Source: an uncultured Clostridia bacterium
GTDB taxonomy: Bacteria > Bacillota > Clostridia > TANB77 > CAG-508
Assembly (NCBI GenBank): GCA_934130355.1
Contig: CAKOXV010000002.1
Location: 1-64,000 of the forward strand
Length of the DNA: 64,000 nucleotides
Direction: 5' to 3'
Shown: positions 1 through 7,469 of the stretch, piece by piece
How the letters are laid out: each line of letters opens with the position of its first letter
Position numbering within the stretch: the first letter of the stretch is position 1
The notes under the pieces: generated by a model
Told to the model about the DNA's origin: nothing
The model's input: only the letters and a program-made list of their open reading frames with translations
The model's database searches: none
Position numbers and translations under genes: made by a program

Positions 1-91
1 TATATATCTTATATTATCAATAATTGGATGTTTTATAGGTAATAAAATAAAAAATAGTTAGTCAAATTACAATTAATGGAGGAGATTAATT

Positions 92-445
92 ATGGGATTA
101 TTTAATAAATTTATAAAAAAAGAAAAAGATGATTGGAAAAGTGCTTATATGGGGAATCCAAATTTTTATAAAGGTAAAGATGGTAAGCCATTTGGTGCAT
201 TTGCACTAACAGAAAATACCTTAACTTCACTTCCAAAGAATCCCAAAGCCTTATATAAAATTGATAATACAGAAGTTGATGAATGGAAATTAATGCTTGT
301 AAGTACAACTAATAATGGAGTTTTAGGAGATATAGATTATTATAAGGCAATAAATAAACTAATGAAGTTTGTTATTGATGAAAAGGATAATAATATTTTA
401 ATTAGAGGACTATCATTAAAAGAATTAAATGAAGTATTGAAATAA
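92..445 (+). CDS. Hypothetical small cytosolic protein
   Basis: I do not recognise this 117-residue protein. The start is well supported: GGAGGAG lies 8 bases before the ATG. It has no signal peptide or membrane segment. The first 15 residues are lysine-rich, followed by a mixed alpha/beta-looking body and a leucine-rich C-terminus. A second stretch with coding character follows on the same strand at 486-590 but is not in the same reading frame, so this gene may be the first part of a decayed two-gene unit. It faces the C39-type peptidase gene convergently. No function can be assigned. Confidence 0.6.
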   Translation: MGLFNKFIKKEKDDWKSAYMGNPNFYKGKDGKPFGAFALTENTLTSLPKNPKALYKIDNTEVDEWKLMLVSTTNNGVLGDIDYYKAINKLMKFVIDEKDNNILIRGLSLKELNEVLK

Positions 446-485
446 TTACAAATTACAATTTGTTGAAGGTAGCAGTTATCTATAG

Positions 486-590
486 AATGAACTTATTGCT
501 TTTTCTGGATTAGATGAGCAAGATATAAAAAATTATTTCTTAGTAGCACAATATATAAAATGTAAAGAGAAATTTAAGAAAGACAGTTGA
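486..590 (+). pseudogene. Possible decayed coding fragment
   Basis: This short open stretch encodes about 34 plausible residues (it contains FSGLDEQDIKNYFLVAQYI) and ends in TGA. It has no start codon or ribosome binding site, and an in-frame TAG lies immediately upstream. The amino acid composition looks coding, which suggests the 3' remnant of a gene truncated or frameshifted upstream. The last codons form the left arm of the following terminator hairpin. The family is unknown, and it could be a chance open frame. Confidence 0.3.
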
Positions 591-603
591 ATAAACTGTC
601 TTT
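579..603. terminator. Bidirectional terminator
   Basis: A perfect 10-bp stem (AAAGACAGTT with AACTGTCTTT) encloses a 5-base loop, with A and T runs on the two sides. It lies between convergent genes and overlaps the stop of the peptidase gene. Confidence 0.7.
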
Positions 604-1369
604 AATAACTTTCTATATATAAAGCTTTTGCAATATATGGTGTTACTTCTTTAAATTTATACCAACCAGAACTTTTGCTATCATTTTCTCCTCCATTAGG
701 ATTTGATATATATACCATATCATTATCATCAGAAGCAAGCAAAACCATATAATGAGAAGCAGTAGTCCAACGATTATTATGAGGTTGATTCCATACACAA
801 ATTAAAATAGGTCTATTAGTTTTTAAATGCTCTTGTAATTTTTCTTTAGATAAATGCACACTATCATAATAAAAATCAGTATTTTTAATATTAAAAGTAT
901 TAGATAATTCTTTTGAAAGTGAATCATAATCCAAGACAGGAAAATATTTTTGTCTAAGATCTTCAGGTGTATAATTTTTATCATAACCACTTAATATAGT
1001 TGCAACTGCAGTAATACCACAACCATTTTCTTCCATAGTTCCATTCCAATATTGTTTATTACTCCAAGATGAATTACCATTTTGCTTATATTCTATGTAT
1101 GTTTTTTGATGATTTTCAATCGTTGTAAATGTCGTAAAATAGCCATCTTTATTCTTGACTTTTTTCTGACCAATTCCAGAGTAATTGTCATTTGTATCTT
1201 GTTTAATAGTTTTATATTCTGAATTATCAGTAATTTCTGAAATAGCTTTATTCAAATCATAAGAAATATTACTAAATATGCTATTTTTTATACATAAGTA
1301 TATTGCAAAAATTATAATTAATAATATTAAAATTCTTTTTTTATTTAATTTCTTTCTTTTTTTCTTCAT
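602..1369 (-). CDS. Membrane-anchored C39-like cysteine peptidase
   Basis: This protein of about 255 residues has a very basic N-terminus (KKKRKKLNKKR), one hydrophobic segment and an extracytoplasmic C-terminal domain of the Peptidase_C39_2 type (papain-like). The likely catalytic Cys is in ENGCGITAVATIL, the His in SHYMVLLAS and the Asn/Asp position in ISNPNGG. The start is the internal ATG because GGAGGG precedes it by 7 bases; the longer frame, 12 residues more, has no such site. Such proteins cleave peptides or wall-associated substrates outside the membrane. It is divergently arranged from the VanR/VanS-like pair, 161 bp away, so the two-component system could control it, but that is inference. 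The substrate is unknown. Confidence 0.7.
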   Translation of the reverse strand: MKKKRKKLNKKRILILLIIIFAIYLCIKNSIFSNISYDLNKAISEITDNSEYKTIKQDTNDNYSGIGQKKVKNKDGYFTTFTTIENHQKTYIEYKQNGNSSWSNKQYWNGTMEENGCGITAVATILSGYDKNYTPEDLRQKYFPVLDYDSLSKELSNTFNIKNTDFYYDSVHLSKEKLQEHLKTNRPILICVWNQPHNNRWTTASHYMVLLASDDNDMVYISNPNGGENDSKSSGWYKFKEVTPYIAKALYIESY

Positions 1370-1530
1370 TTGAAATCCCTCCAGTAACTTGTCTATATTA
1401 TACAAATAAAGAAAATAATAAGTTTTAAGAAATTATTAAATAAATCTTAACATTTTCTTACAATTTGTCGAATCGGTGGAATTTATTGGCTTATTGTGAT
1501 AGAATACCAATTGATAGAAAAGAGGAAAAT

Positions 1531-2215
1531 ATGAATATTTTAGTATTAGATGATGAAAAAGAAATTGCAGATTTAGTAGAAGTTTATTTGAAAAATGAAA
1601 ATTATAATGTTTATAAATTTTATGATTCTAATAAAGCAATAGACTGTATTAATAATCAAAAATTAGATTTTGCAATTTTAGATGTAATGATTAAAGATGT
1701 TGATGGATTTAAGATATGTAAAATGATAAGAGATAAAGGTTTTAATTTTCCTATAATAATGCTAACAGCTAAAATTGAAGACAAGGATAAAATACAGGGA
1801 TTAACGATTCGGAGCAGATGACTATATAACCAAGCCTTTCAATCCATTAGAACTTATTGCAAGAGTAAAATCTGCATATAGAAGATACACAAAATATAAT
1901 GAAAAAGTTGAAGAAAATATCATATATATAGATGGGTTAGAAATAGATCAGGATAAACACATCTGCAAGTTATATGATAATATAATTGAATTAACACCAA
2001 TGGAATTTGATATATTATTGTATTTAGCACAAAAAAGAGGGAATGTAGTTAGTTCGGAAGAATTATTTAAAAAAGTTTGGAAAGAAAAATATTTGGAGAA
2101 CAATAATACTGTAATGGTACATATTAGGAGAATAAGAGAAAAATTAAAGGAAGATAGCAAGAAGCCTAAATTTATAAAAACAGTATGGGGAGTTGGATAT
2201 AAAATTGAAAAATAA
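1531..2215 (+). pseudogene. VanR-like response regulator, frameshifted
   Basis: This is an OmpR/VanR-family regulator. Receiver residues are visible (LVLDDEKEIADLVEVYLKN, phospho-acceptor in AILDVMI, MLTAK), and the winged-helix domain ends in KTVWGVGYKIEK, almost identical to VanR. An extra C at about position 1810 shifts the frame inside the conserved GLTIGADDYITKPF motif, so the receiver frame stops at 1821 and the DNA-binding domain continues in the +1 frame. Removing that C gives a full 227-residue protein. GAGGAAA precedes the ATG. It overlaps the downstream kinase gene. Either the system is genetically dead or the C is a sequencing or assembly error; the otherwise intact sequence on both sides favours a very recent or artefactual change. 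Confidence 0.8.
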
Positions 2216-3293
2216 GGGATTATTTAAAGAAAAAATGAAATTAGTAGGTCAAGTAATACTAAGAATAATAATTTATTATATTATTTCAATATTATTCTAT
2301 ATTGTAGTTTTAGATGGAGTTTTAGGAAATTTTTTAGGAAATAGCTTGTATAGAATAAATTATGATTTATATTATTGGTGTGTAACCAGTAAAGAAACAA
2401 TTTTTTTAGTTTATTTAATAACAGTTTTTATATTTGCTCTATATAGATTTTTTTCTTTAAAAGTTGAAAATAGAGAAAAATTATATAGTTCATTAGATAA
2501 TATTTTAGATGAAAGTAGTCAAAATGTAGAATTACCTGATGAAATGATTAAGTTTTCTGAAAAATTGAATAAAATTAAGTATGAATATGCTCTAAGCAAG
2601 AAAATGGCAAAAGAAGCAGAACAGAAGAAAAATGATTTAATAATGTATATGGCTCACGATTTAAAAACTCCTCTTACATCTGTAATTGGTTATTTGACAT
2701 TGCTTAATGAAGAAAAGAGAATATCAAAAGATTTACAAGAAAAATATATGAAAATAGCACTTGATAAGTCAATAAGATTAGAAGAACTAACCAATCAATT
2801 CTTTGAAATTACTAGATATAATTTGAATGATATGCCAATAAATAAAATACAACTTAATTTATCAATATTATTTGATCAGTTAATAGAAGAATTTTATCCA
2901 ATGTTAGAAGACAGGAAATTAGAATTAAAAGTGAACAAACCTAATACTTTAATATATAATGCAGATGGAGATAAAATGGCTAGAGCATTTGGAAATTTAT
3001 TAAAAAATGCTATTAGTTATAGTTATGAAAATACTGTTATTGAGATAGAAATGATTGATAATGAAGAGAATATTGAAGTAACTTTTAGAAATAAAGGTGC
3101 TACTATTCCAGAATATAAATTAGAAAAAATTTTTGATAAATTTTATAGAGCTGATGAATCAAGAGGGACAAATAGTGGTGGAGCAGGATTAGGTCTTGCA
3201 ATCACAAAAGAGATAATTGAATTACATAACGGAACAATTTCTGCAAATAGTGAAAACGAAACTATTGAATTTGTTATTAATCTAAGAAAATAA
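2193..3293 (+). CDS. VanS-like sensor histidine kinase
   Basis: A 366-residue membrane sensor kinase. Two hydrophobic segments lie near residues 18-47 and 68-86, followed by a coiled-coil region, the HisKA H-box (YMAHDLKTPLTSVIGYLTLL), an N-box (FGNLLKNAISYSYE) and a G-box (GGAGLGLAITKEII). The order and motifs match VanS, the kinase that activates VanR in glycopeptide resistance. The TTG start overlaps the regulator gene by 23 bp; the peptide start DIKLKNK resembles known VanS starts, but an ATG at 2235 is the alternative. No vanH/A/X genes are present, so this is an orphan pair. It probably senses envelope stress or a peptide; the resistance role is not supported here. Confidence 0.85.
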   Translation: MDIKLKNKGLFKEKMKLVGQVILRIIIYYIISILFYIVVLDGVLGNFLGNSLYRINYDLYYWCVTSKETIFLVYLITVFIFALYRFFSLKVENREKLYSSLDNILDESSQNVELPDEMIKFSEKLNKIKYEYALSKKMAKEAEQKKNDLIMYMAHDLKTPLTSVIGYLTLLNEEKRISKDLQEKYMKIALDKSIRLEELTNQFFEITRYNLNDMPINKIQLNLSILFDQLIEEFYPMLEDRKLELKVNKPNTLIYNADGDKMARAFGNLLKNAISYSYENTVIEIEMIDNEENIEVTFRNKGATIPEYKLEKIFDKFYRADESRGTNSGGAGLGLAITKEIIELHNGTISANSENETIEFVINLRK

Positions 3294-3298
3294 AAATA

Positions 3299-3313
3299 TT
3301 GTTTATCGTAAAC
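3299..3313 (+). terminator. Weak hairpin after the kinase gene
   Basis: TGTTTA and TAAACA form a 6-bp stem with loop TCG just after the stop codon, followed by an AT-rich run. It is plausible as a weak terminator. A second dyad (TTTTGCAA / TTGCAAAA) follows about 15 bases later. Confidence 0.3.
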
Positions 3314-3405
3314 ATAAAATTTTGCAAAAACATTGCAAAATCCTGCAGTATACATTCATTTTTTTAGGTGCTAAAATATTAATATCAAAAATTATATGTG
3401 AATGA

Positions 3406-3444
3406 GAGAGCTAATTAGAGAAAATCTAGTTAGCTTTCTTTTTT
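3406..3444 (+). terminator. Terminator-like hairpin in a leader
   Basis: A 14-bp stem with two imperfect pairs (GAGAGCTAATTAGA with TCTAGTTAGCTTTC) and a GAAAA loop is followed by TTTTTT. It sits only about 20 bases before the start codon of the truncated secreted protein, so it acts either as the terminator of an upstream transcript or as a leader attenuator. Confidence 0.6.
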
Positions 3445-3463
3445 GCTATCTAAGGAGGAGTTT

Positions 3464-3706
3464 ATGAATAAAAGTATTAAAGGTAGTCTTGTTACTGGAC
3501 TATTAGTAATGTGTTTAATGTCGAATGTATATGCGACAGATAGTAACAAAATAATAAATAAATCAGTTTTAGGATCGGAGGAAAGTACATTTGTATCTTC
3601 AATCCAAAAAGAAGTTGAAGAGAATAATGTAAAATATAAACTTTCAGATTATTCAAAGCAAGATGATGAACAAAATTCAAAAATAAGAATAAACAAGACT
3701 ATTTGA
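3464..3706 (+). pseudogene. Truncated secreted protein (N-terminal part)
   Basis: The ATG has an AAGGAGGAG ribosome site. The product starts with a classic signal peptide (MNKSIKGSLVTGLLVMCLMS, cleavage near VYATDS). The mature part, with acidic and lysine-rich segments (VEENNVKYKLSDY), resembles the N-terminus of clostridial secreted proteins that carry a short repeated domain. The frame stops after 80 residues exactly where the integrase remnant begins, which suggests the original C-terminus was lost by a deletion or insertion. The product may still be secreted, but its domain is missing. Confidence 0.5.
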
Positions 3707-4152
3707 AAAAATTGTATGGAAGAAAATATATTTATTATAATCTTGAAGAAGTTGAAAATAAATATGGAAAAATAGTTGAACATAGAATAGTTAGAGAAGA
3801 AATAAGTAATAAAGATAGCAAAAGATATAATTTGGTTTTTACAAAAGAAAATGGAGCATATATAGGAACTGACATAACAAGGTATCCATATAAAATAATC
3901 CATAATGAGTTAGGAATAAAAAAATGTAGATTCTATGATTTAAGAGGAAGTTATGCAACTAAAATATTAAACAATGGTATAGAGATAAGAGATGTTGCTG
4001 ATTTATTAGGTCATAAGAATATAGAAACAACAGAAAACTTTTATATTTCTAGCACAGAAAGTTCCAGAAAATATGCAACAGAATTATTTGATAATATATC
4101 AAAATCTGAAACAATAAATAAGATTATAGAATATAAAATTGAATCTCAGTAG
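3703..4152 (+). pseudogene. Tyrosine integrase C-terminal remnant
   Basis: This 149-residue frame matches the C-terminal catalytic half of phage/transposon tyrosine recombinases. It has the second Arg in FYDLRGSYATKIL, the GHKNIETTENFY block (His region and the Tyr nucleophile) and a lysine-rich tail. The N-terminal arm-binding and core-binding domains are absent and there is no convincing ribosome site (only a TTG at the frame opening). It is joined to the truncated secreted gene with a 4-base frame overlap. It is best read as the scar of a lost mobile element and is unlikely to be active. Confidence 0.65.
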
Positions 4153-4522
4153 TTTGACTAATCTTAATATATAGTATATAATTATGAACAGAAAAAACAC
4201 AAATGTATGATTTTCCAATTCGTACAATTTATTGAACTTTGAAATATGGTATAATGATGGCAGTGAACGGATGTGGACGGTGTCCACAATTTGTCCACAG
4301 TAGAGAAATATTTATAATATAAATAGTACGGATAATACAAATAATATAGATGTTACCTAGTCTGGAAAAGCCTGAAATACAGGTAATATTATAAATACAA
4401 ATAATACAGATAATATGGGAGTACAAAGTTTTTGCCGGAAGCGGGAAAAAGTACAAGAATTGTTGTGGAAAAAACTTGTAAAACAAATGAAAAAGATTGT
4501 AAATAGAAGGGAGAAATAAAAA
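4153..4522. other. 370-bp noncoding region with dyads and AT repeats
   Basis: No credible gene is visible. The region contains a good promoter (4154-4182), the perfect dyad TGTGGAC-GGT-GTCCACA (4273-4289) followed by another TTGTCCACA, two diverged copies of a repeat of the form ATACAAATAATA-AGAT (around 4335-4350 and 4395-4412), and a hairpin with arms TTTTTGCCG and CGGGAAAAA (about 4428-4452). It reads as a long leader or regulatory region for the LiaF-like operon. The GTCCAC dyad could be an operator. Confidence 0.45.
4154..4182 (+). promoter_or_regulatory. Sigma-A type promoter
   Basis: TTGACT and TATAAT are separated by 17 bp. It lies just after the integrase remnant and points to the LiaF-like operon, giving a leader of about 330 bases. 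Confidence 0.6.
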
Positions 4523-5206
4523 ATGAAAAAAATTGAAAACATAATATGGGGAGTAGTTTTAATAATTGTAGGATTAATAATAGGAGGAAATGCATTAGGA
4601 ATTACTAATATAGACATATTTTTTGATGGTTGGTGGACAGTATTTATTATAATACCATGTTTAATAGGATTATTTAAAGATACTGAAAAAACAGGAAGTT
4701 TAATAGGTTTAATAATAGGTATAGTATTACTTTTAGGATGTCAAGATATTTTGAATTTTGACTTGATATGGAAATTAGCATTCCCTACAATCTTAGTAAT
4801 ACTTGGTTTATCAATTATTTTTAAAGATACACTTGGTGGAAAAGTGGGAGATGAAATAAAAAAACTAAATGCAAAGAGAAATGGAGAAAATTCATATTGT
4901 GCAACATTTGCAGGACAAAATGCAAAATTTGATGGCGAAGAATTTACAGGAGCAGATTTAACTGCTGTATTTGGTGGAGTTAAATGTGATTTAAGAAATG
5001 CAATTATAAATTCAGATGTAGTAATAAATGCAAACAGTACATTTGGAGGAATAGAAATATATGTTCCATCAAATGTGAAAATAAAAATTAAATCAATGCC
5101 TATATTTGGAGGAGTCGATAATAAGGCAAATACGAAAACAGATGAAAACAGCCACACGATCTATATAAACAGCACAACAATATTTGGAGGTGTTGAAATA
5201 AAATGA
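4523..5206 (+). CDS. LiaF-like membrane protein
   Basis: This 227-residue protein has an N-terminal block of about four hydrophobic segments (residues 1-110) of the LiaI/LiaF type and a C-terminal soluble domain (about 125-227). The soluble domain is built of short beta repeats with the recurring motif FGG (AVFGGVKCDL, STFGGIEIYVP, TTIFGGVEIK), as in the LiaF/YvqF cell-wall-antibiotic response family. In Bacillus, LiaF restrains the LiaRS system. No LiaRS lies here, and the VanRS-like pair upstream is the nearest signalling system. The start is supported by AAGGGAG. It overlaps the next gene by 4 bases (ATGA), so the two are translationally coupled. Confidence 0.75.
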   Translation: MKKIENIIWGVVLIIVGLIIGGNALGITNIDIFFDGWWTVFIIIPCLIGLFKDTEKTGSLIGLIIGIVLLLGCQDILNFDLIWKLAFPTILVILGLSIIFKDTLGGKVGDEIKKLNAKRNGENSYCATFAGQNAKFDGEEFTGADLTAVFGGVKCDLRNAIINSDVVINANSTFGGIEIYVPSNVKIKIKSMPIFGGVDNKANTKTDENSHTIYINSTTIFGGVEIK

Positions 5207-6045
5207 CAACAGCACAAAAAGTAATAAAATATATGGCTACTGCTTTTGCAATATTTCTAGTTATTACAATAGTTTTAACAATTCTGGGTGGTGTATATTC
5301 ATTATTAACTGCACTAAAACTAATTAACAAAAAGAATAATGATGATGTAGTATTAGAAGATGTTAAAGTTATATCAAGTGATGTAAAAGAAGTATCAACA
5401 TTAAAGATAGATTTGTCATGTACAAACTTGAATATCAAAGTAGGAGAAGACTTTAAAGTAGAAACTAATAATTCAAAAATAACTTTTGAAGAAAATGATG
5501 GAAGTGTAAAAATAAAAGAAGAAAATCGAAAGTGGCTAAATAGCAAAAATGTTACTAGTAATTTAATAATTTATATTCCAGAAAATATGGCACAAATTGA
5601 TGAAATCAAAATATCAACAGGTGCTGGAAAAATTAATATAGAAAAATTGAATGTACAAAGTTTATATCTTGAATTAGGTGCGGGAGATGTACACATAGAA
5701 AATGCTATAGTAACTAAAGAAGCTAAAATTGATGGCGGAGTTGGAAAAAATGAATTTAAATCTTCTGAGATTAACAATTTAAAAGCAAATTTGGGAGTTG
5801 GAGGATTCAGTTTTGAAGGCAAATTGACAGGAAAAAATAAAATAGATTCAGGTGTTGGAGCAATTGATATAAGTTTAAACGGCAAAAAAGAAAACTATAC
5901 TGTTGATGTAGATAAAGGAATAGGTAATATTACAATTGATGGACAAAAAGTTGAAAAAGAAGGAACTTATGGAAATGGTGAAAACTACATTGAGATTGAT
6001 GGCGGAATAGGAGAAATAAAATTAAATTACAATGAAGTTATATAA
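5203..6045 (+). CDS. DUF4097 beta-repeat membrane protein
   Basis: A 280-residue protein with one N-terminal membrane segment (about residues 10-38) and an extracytoplasmic beta-helix-like domain of the DUF4097 family. Regular short strands carry repeated glycine turns (STGAGKINIE, LGAGDVHIE, GGVGKNEFK, SGVGAIDISL, GGIGEIKLNY). Proteins of this family are often coded beside LiaF/PspC-type envelope stress genes, and that is the arrangement here: the ATG overlaps the upstream stop. The molecular role is unknown. It ends just before a strong bidirectional terminator. Confidence 0.75.
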   Translation: MTTAQKVIKYMATAFAIFLVITIVLTILGGVYSLLTALKLINKKNNDDVVLEDVKVISSDVKEVSTLKIDLSCTNLNIKVGEDFKVETNNSKITFEENDGSVKIKEENRKWLNSKNVTSNLIIYIPENMAQIDEIKISTGAGKINIEKLNVQSLYLELGAGDVHIENAIVTKEAKIDGGVGKNEFKSSEINNLKANLGVGGFSFEGKLTGKNKIDSGVGAIDISLNGKKENYTVDVDKGIGNITIDGQKVEKEGTYGNGENYIEIDGGIGEIKLNYNEVI

Positions 6046-6049
6046 AAGT

Positions 6050-6074
6050 AAAAGAGCTATTAAATAGCTCTTTT
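6050..6074. terminator. Bidirectional terminator
   Basis: An 11-bp perfect stem (AAAAGAGCTAT with ATAGCTCTTTT) has a 3-base loop and A and T runs outside. It separates the DUF4097 gene from the convergent small acidic gene. Confidence 0.8.
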
Positions 6075-6076
6075 AT

Positions 6077-6280
6077 TTATTCGTTGTCTTGTTTTTCCTC
6101 TTCTTCTTTTTCTTTTTCTTTTTCCTTCTTTTCACCAGGGATTATAATGTTTTTTGGATTTTGATCTTTTGTTTTTGGTTTTGCAGCATTAATATGCTCA
6201 TAAACAGGAGATATCTCTAGATTAGAACCATCTCCACTAATTACTTCAATTTCTTTTTTATTTTCATCATTATCAGCCAT
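6077..6280 (-). CDS. Small charged hypothetical protein
   Basis: A 67-residue, highly charged protein with no membrane segment. The first half is acidic and the C-terminus is a run of alternating Lys and Glu, probably disordered or helical. The ATG was chosen because AAGGAG lies 8 bases before it; a GTG three codons upstream would sit on top of that site. I do not recognise a family. It is transcribed away from palindromic repeat A and may be a conserved lineage-specific protein. Confidence 0.55.
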   Translation of the reverse strand: MADNDENKKEIEVISGDGSNLEISPVYEHINAAKPKTKDQNPKNIIIPGEKKEKEKEKEEEEKQDNE

Positions 6281-6380
6281 AATAGACACTCCTTATTCAC
6301 TTTTTTTCATCTTATCACAAAAATAAATAAAAGTAAACAAGAATTCATAAAAAATCTTACTAGAGTTAATAGTTTAATTA

Positions 6381-6735
6381 TATAACTTAGCTCAAGAGGC
6401 TTTATGATACCATTGCAACCATACATATATATTAAATAAGGGAAAATTTTGTGCATCTAAACTTGAGTATAGAAAATCTTAAAGTACATACCCGAGGAAT
6501 GCTCACGTCAAAAATGAATATATTACTATTCCATGGCAAAAACATAGCTGGGGTCTTCGTCGGGGGTCTTTGCCTTATTACATAGTAACATATTCATTTT
6601 TGGACTAAGTGAGAGAGGCTCGGGTTGTACTTTTAGATTTTCTATACTCAAGTTTAGCTTGTCCAAAATTTGGAATGACTTTAATATATATGTATGGTTG
6701 CAATGGTATCATAAAGCCCCTTGAGCTAAGTTGTA
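6381..6735 (+). repeat. Long palindromic repeat, copy A
   Basis: This 355-bp near-palindrome fills most of the 570-bp gap before scpB. Its outermost ~50 bases on each side pair with a single mismatch. Conserved parts shared with copies C, D and E are the ends (TATAACTTAGC type), the block ATACATATATATTAAA, the block CTAAACTTGAGTATAGAAAA and the apical part GGGTCTTCGTCGGGGGTC. Copy A differs from the others inside the stem (GTACATACCCGAG pairing with CTCGGGTTGTAC instead of the GTGCCAAAAG / CTTTTGGCAC pair), and both sides have changed together. It could be a MITE-like DNA element or a structured RNA. No coding frame is evident. Confidence 0.9.
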
Positions 6736-6851
6736 TGATTAGACCACTAACTAGTAACAAAAAAACTTAATATTATCAAGTAAATCTTGACATAAAGTGG
6801 AAAACGTGAGAAAATATAAAAAGCAAAAAATCAAGAGAAGTAGGGATATAA

Positions 6852-7466
6852 ATGGAAAAGCAAAAAATAAAAGCCATAATTGAAGCAATACTTTTTTCAG
6901 CAGGAAGAATTGTAACACAAGAAGAATTAATACTAGCTTTGGAAATTGAACAAAATGAGATTGAAAAAATAATCAAAGAGATGCAACAAGAATTTGAAGC
7001 AAGAGGAATTGAAATAATCAAAGTAGAAAATGGGTATCAATTATGTACCAAAAAAGAATATTATGAATATGTATATCCAATTATAGATAAAAGGGCAAAA
7101 CCTAATTTGTCAACAGCAGCACTAGAAACACTTGCAATAATTGCATATAATCAAAGAACAACAAAAGCAGAAATAGAAGCAATTAGAGGTGTAAGTAGTG
7201 ATGGAACAATTTATAAACTTTTAGATTATGGGTTAATAGAAGATGCAGGAAAAGCTGATTTGCCAGGAAGACCGATTACATATAAAACAACAGCCGAATT
7301 TTTAAAAATGTTCGGATATGAAACATTAGCAAATTTACCAGAACTACCGAAATACAAGCTAGATGCTAATAGACAAATTGTTATAGATGAGTTAATTGAA
7401 AATGAAGGCTTAATGCCTAATGAAGAAGATGAAAATAAGGAAGAATTAATAAAAGGAGAAGAGTAA
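6852..7466 (+). CDS. scpB: Segregation and condensation protein B
   Basis: ScpB is the dimeric winged-helix kleisin-associated subunit of the SMC-ScpAB complex, which organises and separates newly replicated origins. The 204-residue length is typical. Hallmarks are the opening IKAIIEAILFSAGRIVTQEEL, the central LSTAALETLAIIAYNQRTTKAEIEAIRGV and the LGRP-equivalent LPGRPITYKTT. scpA is not adjacent. The protein has an acidic tail (about residues 185-204). It lies 3 bases before proS, so the two are probably co-transcribed; an upstream promoter would have to lie between palindromic repeat A and the ATG. Confidence 0.93.
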   Translation: MEKQKIKAIIEAILFSAGRIVTQEELILALEIEQNEIEKIIKEMQQEFEARGIEIIKVENGYQLCTKKEYYEYVYPIIDKRAKPNLSTAALETLAIIAYNQRTTKAEIEAIRGVSSDGTIYKLLDYGLIEDAGKADLPGRPITYKTTAEFLKMFGYETLANLPELPKYKLDANRQIVIDELIENEGLMPNEEDENKEELIKGEE

Positions 7467-7469
7467 GAA

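Noticed and set aside
4273..4298. TTGTCCACA/TGTCCACA boxes as a possible replication origin
   Set aside because: They differ from the DnaA box TTATCCACA and no dnaA, dnaN or parAB genes lie nearby; they are better read as a dyad operator or leader element.
6381..6735. Insertion sequence with a transposase
   Set aside because: No coding frame of useful length is present in any of the palindromic copies; if mobile they would be non-autonomous.
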